Below, one piece after another: positions 18,653-28,306 of a DNA stretch of 64,000 nucleotides. The DNA comes from JACIYW01 sp014359745. Lineage in GTDB: Bacteria > Pseudomonadota > Alphaproteobacteria > Rhodobacterales > Rhodobacteraceae. The DNA lies in NCBI GenBank assembly GCA_050433985.1, contig JBNPWE010000001.1, forward strand, positions 186,001 to 250,000, in the 5' to 3' direction. The translations under genes were made by a program, and so were the position numbers. Numbering within the stretch: the stretch's first letter is position 1; each line of letters opens with the position of its first letter. The notes beneath the pieces are model-generated. The model was not told the origin of the DNA. It saw only the letters and a program-made list of their open reading frames with translations, and searched no databases.

Positions 18653-18735
18653 ATTTTCTTGACCGACGCGCGCGTGGTTGGCGCGGGGGATGAGTATTTA
18701 TTCCAAGATGAAGTGAAAGAGGGTTTTCTTGTGCG
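18653..18735 (+). repeat. dispersed 3'-UTR repeat, copy R3 (CCAAGATGAA subtype)
   Basis: CTTGACCGACGCGCGCGTGG, then GAGTATTTATTCCAAGATGA and GGTTTTCTTGTGCGG. It starts about 30 bp after the dehydrogenase stop at 18628, on the same strand. It is in inverted orientation to copy R5, with R4 between them; together they fill the 18629-18925 gap. Confidence 0.75.
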
Positions 18736-18775
18736 GGCAAGGCGCGGATGTGGGAGAGCGCGACCCGCGTTAAAG

Positions 18776-18812
18776 CGCCTCCGGCGGGAGTATTTTTATC
18801 GAGAGGATGGGG
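18776..18812 (+). repeat. dispersed repeat, short copy R4 (TCGAGAGGATG subtype)
   Basis: Core GCCTCCGGCGGGAGTATTTT followed by TATCGAGAGGATGG. The flanking blocks of the long copies are missing. CGCCTCCGGCGGGAGTATTT is shared with copy R6, and the TCGAGAGGATG end with R2, R7 and R8. Confidence 0.7.
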
Positions 18813-18828
18813 GACCAGTGCGTGTTGC

Positions 18829-18934
18829 GATCAATCAGGCCCGAACGCTGACCGCTCAAGAAAACCTGCGCTCATTTCATCTTGGCCCAAATACTCGTCT
18901 CCCGCACCCACCACGCGCGCGCCGGTCAAGCGAT
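18829..18934 (-). repeat. dispersed 3'-UTR repeat, long copy R5 (CCAAGATGAA subtype)
   Basis: On the minus strand: CTTGACCGGCGCGCGCGTGG, GAGTATTTGGGCCAAGATGA, GGTTTTCTTGAGCGGTCAG, ending CTGATTGATCGCAACA. It overlaps the last codons of the tetR gene that reads the same way and runs on past the stop at 18926. Confidence 0.75.
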
Positions 18935-19558
18935 TGAATCCGACCCACTGGAATCCGCCCCCAATGATCCGGCCACGGTTTTGCGGGCCATTTCCCAATA
19001 GATATCGGCCACACGGTCGCAAGACAGGCGGCCATCGGGGCGGAACCAGGTGGTGATGCCGGTCAGCATGGCGATCAGGGCGAGGGTGGCAAGCTTGGCA
19101 TCGGGGATCTGCATGGCGCCACCCTCAAGCCCCGCGCGCAGGATCGATTCAAGCCGGTCTTCATAGGTGCGGCGCAGTGCCTCGATCCGGGCGAAATTGT
19201 CGGGGGTGAGGTTGCGCAGTTCCATGTAAGACAGGAACACCGCGTCGGCGCGCTCAAGGCTGTGGTGGATGTGAAAGCGCACGAAGCTTTGCAGGCGCAC
19301 AAGCGGCGGAAGTTCCGGGCCGGGATCGGCGGCGTCCCAGGCGCTGATCAGGGTTTGCATGTGGTCGTGCATCAGGTCGAACAGCAGGCTTTGCTTGTCG
19401 GGCGTGTAGAAGTAAAGCGCACCGGCCTGCACCCCCACCGCCGCCGCGATCTGGCGCATGGAAACGGCGGCAAAGCCGTGGCGGGCGAACAGGCTTTGCG
19501 CGGCCGCGCGGATGCGGGGGCCGGTGATATCGGCATGTGATCCGGTTTTGCGCACCAT
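18926..19558 (-). CDS. TetR/AcrR-family transcriptional regulator
   Basis: 210 residues. The N-terminal TetR helix-turn-helix is RIRAAAQSLFARHGFAAVSM followed by RQIAAAVGVQAGALYFYTPD. The C-terminal helical domain (ESILRAGLEGGAM, ALIAMLTGITTWFRPDGRLS) resembles the FadR/AcrR-type ligand domain. ATG 19558 is the last in-frame start before the operator-like palindrome at 19571-19590, so it is probably autoregulated. Its last codons overlap repeat R5. The likely targets are itself and the divergent lipoprotein gene. Confidence 0.88.
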   Translation of the reverse strand: MVRKTGSHADITGPRIRAAAQSLFARHGFAAVSMRQIAAAVGVQAGALYFYTPDKQSLLFDLMHDHMQTLISAWDAADPGPELPPLVRLQSFVRFHIHHSLERADAVFLSYMELRNLTPDNFARIEALRRTYEDRLESILRAGLEGGAMQIPDAKLATLALIAMLTGITTWFRPDGRLSCDRVADIYWEMARKTVAGSLGADSSGSDSIA

Positions 19559-19570
19559 CGGGGGATGATT

Positions 19571-19590
19571 AACTGAACGGGTGTTCAGTT
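19571..19590. promoter_or_regulatory. palindromic operator candidate
   Basis: AACTGAACGGGTGTTCAGTT: two perfect 8-bp arms around a 4-bp spacer. It lies 12 bp upstream of the tetR start and about 65 bp upstream of the divergent lipoprotein ATG, the normal place for a TetR operator. Confidence 0.65.
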
Positions 19591-19654
19591 CAAGGGTTCT
19601 TGCCCTTGTGGGGGCAGGCCCGTTAGGGTGGCGCGGCCTGAAAGGACCGCAAAG

Positions 19655-19939
19655 ATGCCCTGCCCTGCCCGTGTGACCCTGAGTCGTGTGACCCTGAGTG
19701 TCGTGGTGTTGGCCGCCGTTGTCGGCGGGCTGTCGGGCTGCGCGCGGTTTCCCGCGCTTGATGCCGCGACCTCGCAGGACGCGATGCGCGCGCCCTGGCC
19801 ACGCCTGCAACCGCTGCCGCCGATCATCGCGGCGGGCGAGGCGGGCACGGTGACCGAAGCGACCACCGGCGCGATAGAGGCGCGGGGCGAAGCGCTGCGG
19901 CGGCGGGCGGCGGCGCTGCGCCGGGCGGGCACCGAATAG
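19655..19939 (+). CDS. small lipoprotein of unknown function
   Basis: 94 residues with a hydrophobic signal (LSVVVLAAVVGGLSGC) ending in the lipobox LSGC, then a proline- and alanine-rich body (WPRLQPLPPIIAAGEAG) and an Arg-rich helical end (ARGEALRRRAAALRRAG). ATG 19655 is used because AAAGGA is eight bases upstream; a GTG at 19628 lacks a site. Divergent from tetR across the palindrome and 112 bp before hom. No family is recognised. Confidence 0.72.
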   Translation: MPCPARVTLSRVTLSVVVLAAVVGGLSGCARFPALDAATSQDAMRAPWPRLQPLPPIIAAGEAGTVTEATTGAIEARGEALRRRAAALRRAGTE

Positions 19940-20051
19940 GGCCGCCACCCGCCGCCGGGAACCGCGTTGCATGGCGCGGGCGAACAGGCTAACAGACGCC
20001 TGACCCAGAACAATGCCCCGCGCGCCGGGCCGGGAAACGGAGTTTGCGATC

Positions 20052-21368
20052 ATGACCGATGTCTTGCCCCCCCTTGCGGCCGGTGCCGCGCCATTGCGGC
20101 TTGGGGTGGCGGGGCTTGGAACGGTGGGGGTCGGGCTGATCCGGCAGATCGCGCGCAACGGCGATCTGATCGCGCGCCGCGCCGGACGCGCGGTAACGAT
20201 CGTGGCGGTCTCGGCCCGGTCGCGCGGGCGCGATCGCGGCGTCGATATTTCCGGCTTTGACTGGGAAGACGATCCGGTGGTTCTGGCGGCGCGCGCCGAT
20301 GTGGATGTGTTTGTCGAACTCATGGGCGGGTCGGACGGCCCGGCCAAGGCCGCCGTCGAGGCCGCGATTGCCGCGGGCAAGGATATCGTGACCGCCAACA
20401 AGGCCCTGCTGGCCCATCACGGGCAGGCCCTGGCCGAGGCGGCCGAGGCGGCGGGGGTATCGATCCGCTTCGAGGCGGCGGTTGCGGGCGGCATTCCCGT
20501 GGTCAAGACACTGGCCGAGGGACTGGCGGGCAACCGCATGACCCGTGTCATGGGGGTGTTGAACGGATCGTGCAATTACATCCTGACCCGGATGGAAAAT
20601 TCAGGTCTGAGCTATGGCGCGGTTTTCGACGAGGCGCTGAAGCTGGGCTTTCTGGAGGCCGACCCGGAGCTTGACGTCGGGGGTATCGATGCGGCCCACA
20701 AGCTGGCGCTGCTGGCGGCGATCGGCTTTGGAACACAGGTGAATTTCGACGCGGTGGAGTTGGAGGGGATCAGCGCGATCTCTATCGACGATATCCGCCA
20801 CGCCGCCGACATGGGCTATCGGATCAAGCTGCTGGGGGTGGCGCAGGTGACCGGGCGCGGGCTGGAACAGCGGATGACGCCTTGCCTTGTGCCCGTCTCG
20901 CATCCCTTGGGGCAATTGCAGGGTGGAACCAATATGGTGGTGCTGGAAGGCGACGCCGTGGGGCAGATCGTGCTGCGCGGCCCCGGTGCCGGCGAGGGGC
21001 CGACCGCAAGTGCGGTGATCGGCGATATCATCGATCTGGCGCGCGGGGTTCGGGTGCCGACCTTTGGCCAGCCTGCCGCGACCCTTGACGTTGCGGTGGC
21101 GGCAAGGACGGCGACATCCGCGCCCTGGTATCTGCGCATGGTGCTTGTGGACAAGCCCGGCGCGCTGGCGCGGATTGCCACCGCGCTGGGCGAGGCCGGG
21201 ATCTCGATCAACCGGATGCGGCAATATGATCACGAAGGATCGGATGCGCCGGTGCTGATCGTCACCCACCGCGCAACGCATGATGACATCGGGCATGCCC
21301 TGTCGCGCTTTGCCGCGACGGGGGTTGTGGTGGGCGATCCGGTCGCCATCCGCATCGAAGAGGTCTGA
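20052..21368 (+). CDS. hom: homoserine dehydrogenase
   Basis: 438 residues. It reduces aspartate semialdehyde to homoserine on the way to threonine and methionine. NAD(P)-binding GVAGLGTVGVGL, the catalytic region NKALLAHHG, FEAAVAGGIPVVKTL, GVLNGSCNYILTRME and LGFLEADPELDVGGIDAAHK (with the catalytic Asp/Lys) are all present. An ACT domain follows (LVDKPGALARIATALGEAGI). ATG 20052 has ACGGAG nine bases upstream; the frame extends to 20013 but without support. hom-glpX-recJ order is typical of the family. Confidence 0.96.
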   Translation: MTDVLPPLAAGAAPLRLGVAGLGTVGVGLIRQIARNGDLIARRAGRAVTIVAVSARSRGRDRGVDISGFDWEDDPVVLAARADVDVFVELMGGSDGPAKAAVEAAIAAGKDIVTANKALLAHHGQALAEAAEAAGVSIRFEAAVAGGIPVVKTLAEGLAGNRMTRVMGVLNGSCNYILTRMENSGLSYGAVFDEALKLGFLEADPELDVGGIDAAHKLALLAAIGFGTQVNFDAVELEGISAISIDDIRHAADMGYRIKLLGVAQVTGRGLEQRMTPCLVPVSHPLGQLQGGTNMVVLEGDAVGQIVLRGPGAGEGPTASAVIGDIIDLARGVRVPTFGQPAATLDVAVAARTATSAPWYLRMVLVDKPGALARIATALGEAGISINRMRQYDHEGSDAPVLIVTHRATHDDIGHALSRFAATGVVVGDPVAIRIEEV

Positions 21369-21373
21369 GGCCG

Positions 21374-21418
21374 GAGGTCCGATGTCTGAGGTCCGATGTC
21401 TGAGGTCCGATGTCTGAG
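21374..21418 (+). repeat. 14-bp tandem repeat between hom and glpX
   Basis: GAGGTCCGATGTCT is repeated three times in direct, uninterrupted tandem just after the hom stop. It is not obviously coding. Copy number may vary between strains. Confidence 0.8.
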
Positions 21419-21488
21419 GGCACGATCACCTTGCCCCCTGCCCCCTGCGCCGCTAGGAGGGGGTGATCATTTGCACAGGATGCCCGCC

Positions 21489-22460
21489 ATGGCCAATGCC
21501 ACCCAATTTCAGGACCGAATGCTTTCGCTGGGCCTTGCCCGAGTATCAGAGGCGGCGGCCCATGCCTCGGCCCGGCTGATCGGGCGGGGCGATGAAAAGG
21601 CCGCCGATCAGGCTGCCGTCAATGCCATGCGCGACCAGTTGAACCTGCTCGATATTGCCGGGGTGGTGGTGATCGGCGAGGGCGAGCGCGACGAGGCGCC
21701 GATGCTTTACATCGGCGAAAAGGTCGGCACCGGCAACGGCCCGGCGGTGGATATCGCGCTTGACCCGCTGGAAGGCACCACGCTGACGGCCAAGGACATG
21801 CCCAACGCGCTGACGGTGATCGCCATGGCCCCGCGCGGCACGCTGTTGCATGCGCCCGATGTCTATATGGACAAGCTGGCGATCGGGCCGGGCTATGCGC
21901 CCGATGTGGTGTCGATCGACATGGCACCGGGCGAACGGGTGCACGCGCTGGCAAAGGCGCGGGGCTGTGCGCCGCGCGATATCAGCGTATGCATCCTGGA
22001 ACGGCCCCGGCACGAGGATCTGATCGCCGAAATACGCGAGACGGGCGCCGCGATCCGGCTGATCACCGATGGCGATGTGGCCGGTGTGATCCATTGCGCC
22101 GAGGCGGCGAAAACCGGGATCGACATGTATATGGGCTGGGGCGGCGCGCCCGAGGGGGTGCTGGCCGCTGCCGCGCTCAAATGCATGGGCGGGCAGATGT
22201 GGGGGCGGCTGATGTTCCGCAATGATGACGAACGGGCGCGCGCGCGCGCTGCCGGTATCACTGATCTGAACCGCGTCTATGCCCGCGACGAGATGGTGAC
22301 CAGCGACGTGATCTTTGCCGCCACCGGCGTCACCGACGGATCGATCCTGTCGGGTACCCGCCGCGAGCCCGGCTTTCTGACCACGGAAACTCTGCTGATG
22401 CGGTCGAAAACCGGATCGGTGCGCCGGATGCAATACCGCGCGCCCGTGCGCGAGGTGTGA
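21489..22460 (+). CDS. glpX: class II fructose-1,6-bisphosphatase GlpX
   Basis: 323 residues. Removes the 1-phosphate from fructose-1,6-bisphosphate (and often sedoheptulose-1,7-bisphosphate). Metal- and substrate-binding motifs include VVIGEGERDEAPMLYIGEKV, DPLEGTTLTAKDMPNA, ITDGDVAGVI and GWGGAPEGVLAAAALK. ATG 21489 has AGGA at 21477-21480, eight bases before it. An in-frame ATG at 21480 and an open frame to 21396 are alternatives without a better site. Confidence 0.94.
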   Translation: MANATQFQDRMLSLGLARVSEAAAHASARLIGRGDEKAADQAAVNAMRDQLNLLDIAGVVVIGEGERDEAPMLYIGEKVGTGNGPAVDIALDPLEGTTLTAKDMPNALTVIAMAPRGTLLHAPDVYMDKLAIGPGYAPDVVSIDMAPGERVHALAKARGCAPRDISVCILERPRHEDLIAEIRETGAAIRLITDGDVAGVIHCAEAAKTGIDMYMGWGGAPEGVLAAAALKCMGGQMWGRLMFRNDDERARARAAGITDLNRVYARDEMVTSDVIFAATGVTDGSILSGTRREPGFLTTETLLMRSKTGSVRRMQYRAPVREV

Positions 22461-22795
22461 TCTTTCAACAGGTTGCCCATTCGGTCCCGATCGAGTTGGT
22501 TGGAGATACCAGGCAACAACCTTGTTCGGAGCGGTCGTATGAACGTGCATCAGAATGCCAGACCGACGCCTTTGGGTCGAGAGCGGCCTGTCAGGCTCAT
22601 CAAGGGCGGGCGTTGTTTTTCACGGGTGACGCCGGCCCATGACGTCTGCGCGGCCTTTGCCGCCAATGCCGACAGCGGCGGGCGCCGGGGAGTGCCGCGC
22701 ATGGCCGCCGAAGACATCCACATCGCGGCCATATCGCATCTGCACGGCGAATGCGCGACCGCGCGCAGCACCGCCGACATTCTTGGCGGGGATCA
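22461..22795 (+). pseudogene. IS481-type transposase 5' remnant
   Basis: An ATG at 22539 opens MNVHQNARPTPLGRERPVRL, which resembles the conserved N-terminus of IS481-family transposases (M-N-x-H-x-N-A-x-x-T-P). After about 25 codons the expected helix-turn-helix pattern is lost and the frame continues as unrelated low-complexity sequence to 22799, inside recJ. The upstream GAGTTGGTTGGAGATACCAG could be a remnant of the IS end. It interrupts the otherwise conserved glpX-recJ junction. The family assignment rests on the N-terminus only. Confidence 0.5.
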
Positions 22796-24541
<1,746 letters not shown>

Positions 24542-24614
24542 AATCGGCACGGAGCCGAAAATCCCCCTTGCACCCGACCGCCGCTTTGCCTAAACACCGC
24601 TCACACCGAAGGCT

Positions 24615-24689
24615 GGCCCGTTCGTCTATCGGTTAGGACACCAGGTTTTCAACCTGGGAAGAGGGGTTCGACTCCCCTACGGGCTGCCA
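24615..24689 (+). tRNA. tRNA-Glu (anticodon TTC)
   Basis: 75 nt with encoded CCA. The acceptor stem GGCCCGT pairs with ACGGGCT, the D arm is TCGTCTATCGGTTAGGACA, the anticodon loop TTTTCAA sits between CCAGG and CCTGG, and the T arm is GAGGGGTTCGACTCCCCT. The anticodon TTC reads Glu. The last 18 bases serve as the attL core of the integrated element. Confidence 0.97.
24672..24689 (+). other. attL core
   Basis: CTCCCCTACGGGCTGCCA, the T-arm half, acceptor strand and CCA of tRNA-Glu. Identical to attR at 35141-35158. The integrase stop lies three bases to its right. Confidence 0.9.
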
Positions 24690-24691
24690 AC

Positions 24692-25798
24692 TTAATCATT
24701 TTTCCTTTTCCTTTCAGTGGGTTGCAGGTTGGTTTTGTCCAACCTGACGGCAAGGTTGGACAAGTTTTGTTCCGGGTTCATCCCAGAAATCTTCGCCATT
24801 CCGCTATCTGCGAGGCGCGCGCGATCAGCTTTTTTCGTGTAAGTCGCCCCCTGCGCATTTGTTTCATGTGCGAGGAACGCGCGGATTTCGTCGGGTGTTG
24901 CCCCAGCATCTGCGAGACGGGTCGCACCGGCCTTCCGCAGGCCATGCAGCGACCCGGGAACGGATGCCTTTTTGCATCGGTCCCGAAACCAGTTGCCCAG
25001 CGTCTCGGGCTTGTAGGGCACGTTCCGCGCGCCATGGGTGATGAACAAGAGCCGGTCGGTCGGAATGTTGCGAAGTTCCGCCGCCAGGTCCTCCATGATC
25101 GGCAGATCGGCCATCACGCCCGTTTTGCCGCGGCGGTAGGTGATCCGGTTGCCCGATACGTTCTGCCATCCAACGCGGGTCAGGTCTTGGCGTGACATGC
25201 CGGTATTCACTGCCAGAAGTGCCACCAGCCGCGCCTTGGTGCCCGGTCCGTAAACCGCAAGGAATCGGCCAAGTTCGGCCTCGGTCCAAGTGTGGTATCC
25301 ATCCGGGTTTTCCTTGGCACGATCCGCCAGCTTCGCCGGGTTGCCGGTGACACTGCCAAGTTCATTTTTCATTGCGTAGTTGAACAGCATCGACAGGTTT
25401 TTCTTGACCGTGTTCGCGGCGGTCGGGCCGGTCTTGCGGCTCATCAACGCCTCGACATGCGGAACCTTGAACAGCGCAATTGGCAGGTCGCCCGCCTCGC
25501 GCCGCAGCCATTCAAGTTCGCCCCGGATGCTGCGCTTGCGACTGACCGACAGGTTGCGATAGCGCAGGCTGCGGAAATATTGTTCGATGACCCAGCCAAG
25601 AGTGCCATAGGGTTGCCCGTCCCGAACGGTCGGACCCTTCGCCCCGGAAACAGCCGCGTCGTAGGCGGCGCGAAAATCGACTGACCCGTAAGGCCCCGGC
25701 AGATAGCAGCTAAGGCCCTTCATGCGGAACCGGAAGCGCACCTTGCCGTGTCGGTCTGTGATCCTCGCCACGCCGGGGAATGGATTGCGCCGGGTCAT
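24692..25798 (-). CDS. int: tyrosine-type site-specific integrase
   Basis: 368 residues. A phage-type recombinase with an N-terminal SAM-like DNA-binding domain and a C-terminal catalytic domain. Visible catalytic elements are TGMSRQDLTRVGW (first Arg region), HGLRKAGATRLADAG (HxxR), an internal His in FLAHETN, and the nucleophile region GATYTKKADRARLA with Tyr. It reads toward attL and ends three bases from it, as expected for an integrase acting on tRNA-Glu. Its start overlaps the upstream small gene by four bases. Confidence 0.94.
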   Translation of the reverse strand: MTRRNPFPGVARITDRHGKVRFRFRMKGLSCYLPGPYGSVDFRAAYDAAVSGAKGPTVRDGQPYGTLGWVIEQYFRSLRYRNLSVSRKRSIRGELEWLRREAGDLPIALFKVPHVEALMSRKTGPTAANTVKKNLSMLFNYAMKNELGSVTGNPAKLADRAKENPDGYHTWTEAELGRFLAVYGPGTKARLVALLAVNTGMSRQDLTRVGWQNVSGNRITYRRGKTGVMADLPIMEDLAAELRNIPTDRLLFITHGARNVPYKPETLGNWFRDRCKKASVPGSLHGLRKAGATRLADAGATPDEIRAFLAHETNAQGATYTKKADRARLADSGMAKISGMNPEQNLSNLAVRLDKTNLQPTERKRKND

Positions 25799-25983
25799 TT
25801 CAACAGCCTATCGCATGGGTTCGATGTGGCCTGATCACTCTCGGGCGCACCCTCTGGAAAGATGGTTACCGTGCCGTTGCGGTGATCGACCTTGATGCAT
25901 CCGACAGCAAATCCGCCCGCCAGCACACCCTTTACGGTGCGCTTGATCTCAGTCTCAGAGATTTGGGCGGGACGGTTTGCCAT
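25795..25983 (-). CDS. small hypothetical protein upstream of integrase
   Basis: 62 residues starting MANRPAQISETEIKRTVKGV. The N-terminus is helical and charged; the segment VGCIKVDHRNGTVTIFPEG resembles the short beta hairpin often seen in small proteins encoded next to integrases in this bacterial group. ATGA overlap with int suggests they are translated together and it may be an excisionase-like or regulatory partner, but no signature proves this. Confidence 0.7.
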   Translation of the reverse strand: MANRPAQISETEIKRTVKGVLAGGFAVGCIKVDHRNGTVTIFPEGAPESDQATSNPCDRLLK

Positions 25984-25994
25984 GTCGGATACCC

Positions 25995-26327
25995 TCAGAC
26001 CACGGCCACGCCATTGAGGCGGATGCGGGCGGCGGTTGCGCCGGATGTGGCGGCTTCGGTTGTCGCGCCAATCAGCTTGTTCCCGGTCGCTACAGTCGTG
26101 GCGTTCCCGGCGGTGGCGTTCCAATAGACCGCCGCGCCTGCCGTCATCACGACTGCCTCTTTCGGCAGACTGAAGACGCCGGAAAGCGCGGCCTCGAAGG
26201 GCATGCCGATTTCTGCGGACGTCGAGGCGACGCCGAACAGGGTGCCCATCAGAACGCCGTCACCGGACGCCACAGGCGCGGCGGCGGTGAAGGTGATGGT
26301 CGCACCGGGTTGAACGAAGTTTTTCAT
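25995..26327 (-). CDS. DUF2190 family capsid-associated protein
   Basis: 110 residues rich in Gly, Ala and Thr (FVQPGATITFTAAAPVASGD, GMPFEAALSGVFSLPKEA, LIGATTEAATSGATAARIRL). This is the DUF2190 beta-rich fold, found next to phage major capsid genes and thought to act as a decoration or head-stabilising protein. It lies downstream of the capsid gene on the same strand, with the gpW-like gene between. Confidence 0.82.
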   Translation of the reverse strand: MKNFVQPGATITFTAAAPVASGDGVLMGTLFGVASTSAEIGMPFEAALSGVFSLPKEAVVMTAGAAVYWNATAGNATTVATGNKLIGATTEAATSGATAARIRLNGVAVV

Positions 26328-26328
26328 T

Positions 26329-26547
26329 TCAGATTCCTTTCGATGTGTTGAAGGCAACCGCGCCCGATCGGCGCGGCTGTGTCATCTTGGCAAGCTGTCG
26401 ATCGAGGTCGGCAATCGCGGCCACCATTTCGGCATCGGTGGCGTAGGTCACTTGCTTGTCGTCATACCTGGACACCCGAACGCCACTGGCGCGGGCGCGC
26501 ACAAGATTGTCGCGAAGCTTCTCAAGTTCTTCGACAGAAAGCGCCAT
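26329..26547 (-). CDS. phage head-tail joining protein, gpW-like
   Basis: 72 residues: MALSVEELEKLRDNLVRARA, then SRYDDKQVTYATDAEMVAAI. The length, two-helix start and the short beta hairpin around RYDDKQVTY are typical of lambda gpW-type head completion proteins. In lambda the equivalent gene sits between terminase and portal; here it follows the capsid gene. It would supply the connector to a tail that this element does not encode. Confidence 0.8.
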   Translation of the reverse strand: MALSVEELEKLRDNLVRARASGVRVSRYDDKQVTYATDAEMVAAIADLDRQLAKMTQPRRSGAVAFNTSKGI

Positions 26548-26548
26548 G

Positions 26549-28306
26549 TCAGCCCACCCTGTACCAGCCGCGATGATCGATCCAGCCGCAGCCAAAATCG
26601 AGGCGGACTTTCGTCTGCACGCCGTCAACCTCAAACCCGACCTTGGACTCGATCTGCGGACCGGGCGCGCCCTCGAGATAGGCAAATTCCAGACCATCGA
26701 CCATGGCAGGATCAGCCACGACATACCACTTGGTGGCCGATGCGAGGCGCGGCTCGACCACCAGCGACAGTGCCGCGAAGGGATTCACGTCGTTGGTTTT
26801 GGTGGCTTGGATTGCCGACAATGCTTTTTCCATGTCGGTTTCCAGATCGGGCGGCACGAGGACGAAACGCGGCGTGACGTCGATCAGGCCACCCGAAAGG
26901 CCGGTCTGCGACCGCATGGCAAGCCGCGCGGCGGCAAGATCAGCGTCCAGACTTGCGGCGGCGGACGCGGCGTTGCCATGGCCCGATGCGTCAAAAACCG
27001 CGATCCCGTCCGACAATTGCGGATTCGCCTCGATCTTCGCCACAAGCTGCAAGGACTCGAAGGCCCGCGCGGCGGCGCCAAGCTTGGCCGGGATCTGGGT
27101 GAAGGCCCCAAGATCATCATTGACCAGCGCCTGCCGGGATATCCCGAAAATCTTGCCGTAGGTCGCAAGTTTGAACGTCTCGGCGGATTCGTCCATGGTG
27201 CCGCTTTTGAATTCTCCAAGCTCGTTGACGATTTCGAGATCAGAAGACTCGCCCAATGAGATCGAACGCTTCGGGCGGAAGTCTTTGATCGTCGTTTGGC
27301 GGGCAAGCTGGCGAACGCCGGACGGCGCGGCGGCATAGGCGCGGCGCAGTTCCCGCCCGACGGCATCGCCAAGGATCAGCGAGAAGTCGGACGTGCTATG
27401 CAGGGCGCGGGTGATCAGCGTATCCACCGACATACCGGTGGTCGAGATACCTGCGTTACGGAGGCTGCGCCGGGCAAGCCCTTCGGGGTTCATGTGGGCA
27501 TATTCCCGGGCCGGGGCCGAAAGTTCGTGCGCCGGATGCGATCTGGCGAAGAGGGCTTCACCGGCCCGCTCTGCGATCACTGCCGGGTCGGTGTTGTCGG
27601 TCCCGATCTCGGCGCGCGTGGTGCGGGTCGTATTTTGGGCGCTGCGGGTGCGCATGGCATCAAAGGCCGCGCGCCGGGCTGCGTCCGGTTCTGCGCAGGC
27701 ATCAATCTGCCCATCCGCCCAAGCGCGGGTCAGACCAGCGGTTTCGGCAATGTTGCGAATGTCGGCATTCATCGCCGCGCGGGTTGCGGTATCCGGGGCT
27801 TCCGCCTCGGTCGTTACGATAGGTGTGGTCATTGTGTTTCTTTCATGACGGAAGTGTGCGCCCGGATCAGCCGGGACGGGGACGACAGACACCTCCATTG
27901 GTGTCCATTTTGCTGCGGTCCTGATGCGGCGGTTGCCTTCGCGGCTCTCCCGCCACTCCGTGACCTGGTAACCGATCGACAGGCCGCGCAGGGTTCCGTC
28001 GCCGATATCAGCAAGCACGGCCTGGGCCGCGTCATTGCTGCGAAAGCGGATGCGGACCCATAGACCTTCGGGCCGCATCTCGGCCTTTTCGATGACGCCC
28101 AACTGATCGCGGGTCGAGGTCTGCCGGTGTGCGTCAAGAACCGGTGCGCCGATCATCCGCGACAGATCAGCGCCAGACAGGTCGAGGCGTTCGATAAAGC
28201 CTGCCCGGGCCGTATCCGCGCCGGTCGAGACAATAGCCTCGATGGTGCGGGCATCGGCATCGATGGTCGAGGGGGTCGGGGTGACGGCCCGAAAATGCAT
28301 GGTCAT
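26549..28306 (-). CDS. prohead protease/major capsid protein fusion
   Basis: 585 residues. Residues 1-160 match an HK97-type prohead protease (GFIERLDLSGADLSRMIGAP followed by VLDAHRQ with the His, and WTPMEVSVVPVPADPGA). A linker of about 150 residues rich in Ala/Thr/Arg could serve as a scaffold (delta) segment. Residues about 300-585 are the HK97-fold capsid protein (SDFSLILGDAVGRELRRAYA, FKLATYGKIFGISRQALVND, PRFVLVPPDLETDMEKAL). The fusion places scaffold, protease and shell in one chain. The start overlaps the portal stop by four bases. Confidence 0.9.
   Translation of the reverse strand: MTMHFRAVTPTPSTIDADARTIEAIVSTGADTARAGFIERLDLSGADLSRMIGAPVLDAHRQTSTRDQLGVIEKAEMRPEGLWVRIRFRSNDAAQAVLADIGDGTLRGLSIGYQVTEWRESREGNRRIRTAAKWTPMEVSVVPVPADPGAHFRHERNTMTTPIVTTEAEAPDTATRAAMNADIRNIAETAGLTRAWADGQIDACAEPDAARRAAFDAMRTRSAQNTTRTTRAEIGTDNTDPAVIAERAGEALFARSHPAHELSAPAREYAHMNPEGLARRSLRNAGISTTGMSVDTLITRALHSTSDFSLILGDAVGRELRRAYAAAPSGVRQLARQTTIKDFRPKRSISLGESSDLEIVNELGEFKSGTMDESAETFKLATYGKIFGISRQALVNDDLGAFTQIPAKLGAAARAFESLQLVAKIEANPQLSDGIAVFDASGHGNAASAAASLDADLAAARLAMRSQTGLSGGLIDVTPRFVLVPPDLETDMEKALSAIQATKTNDVNPFAALSLVVEPRLASATKWYVVADPAMVDGLEFAYLEGAPGPQIESKVGFEVDGVQTKVRLDFGCGWIDHRGWYRVG

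Noticed and set aside
21374..21418. CRISPR-like repeat array
   Set aside because: Only a 14-bp tandem unit with no spacers and no cas genes; no CRISPR array was seen anywhere in the window.
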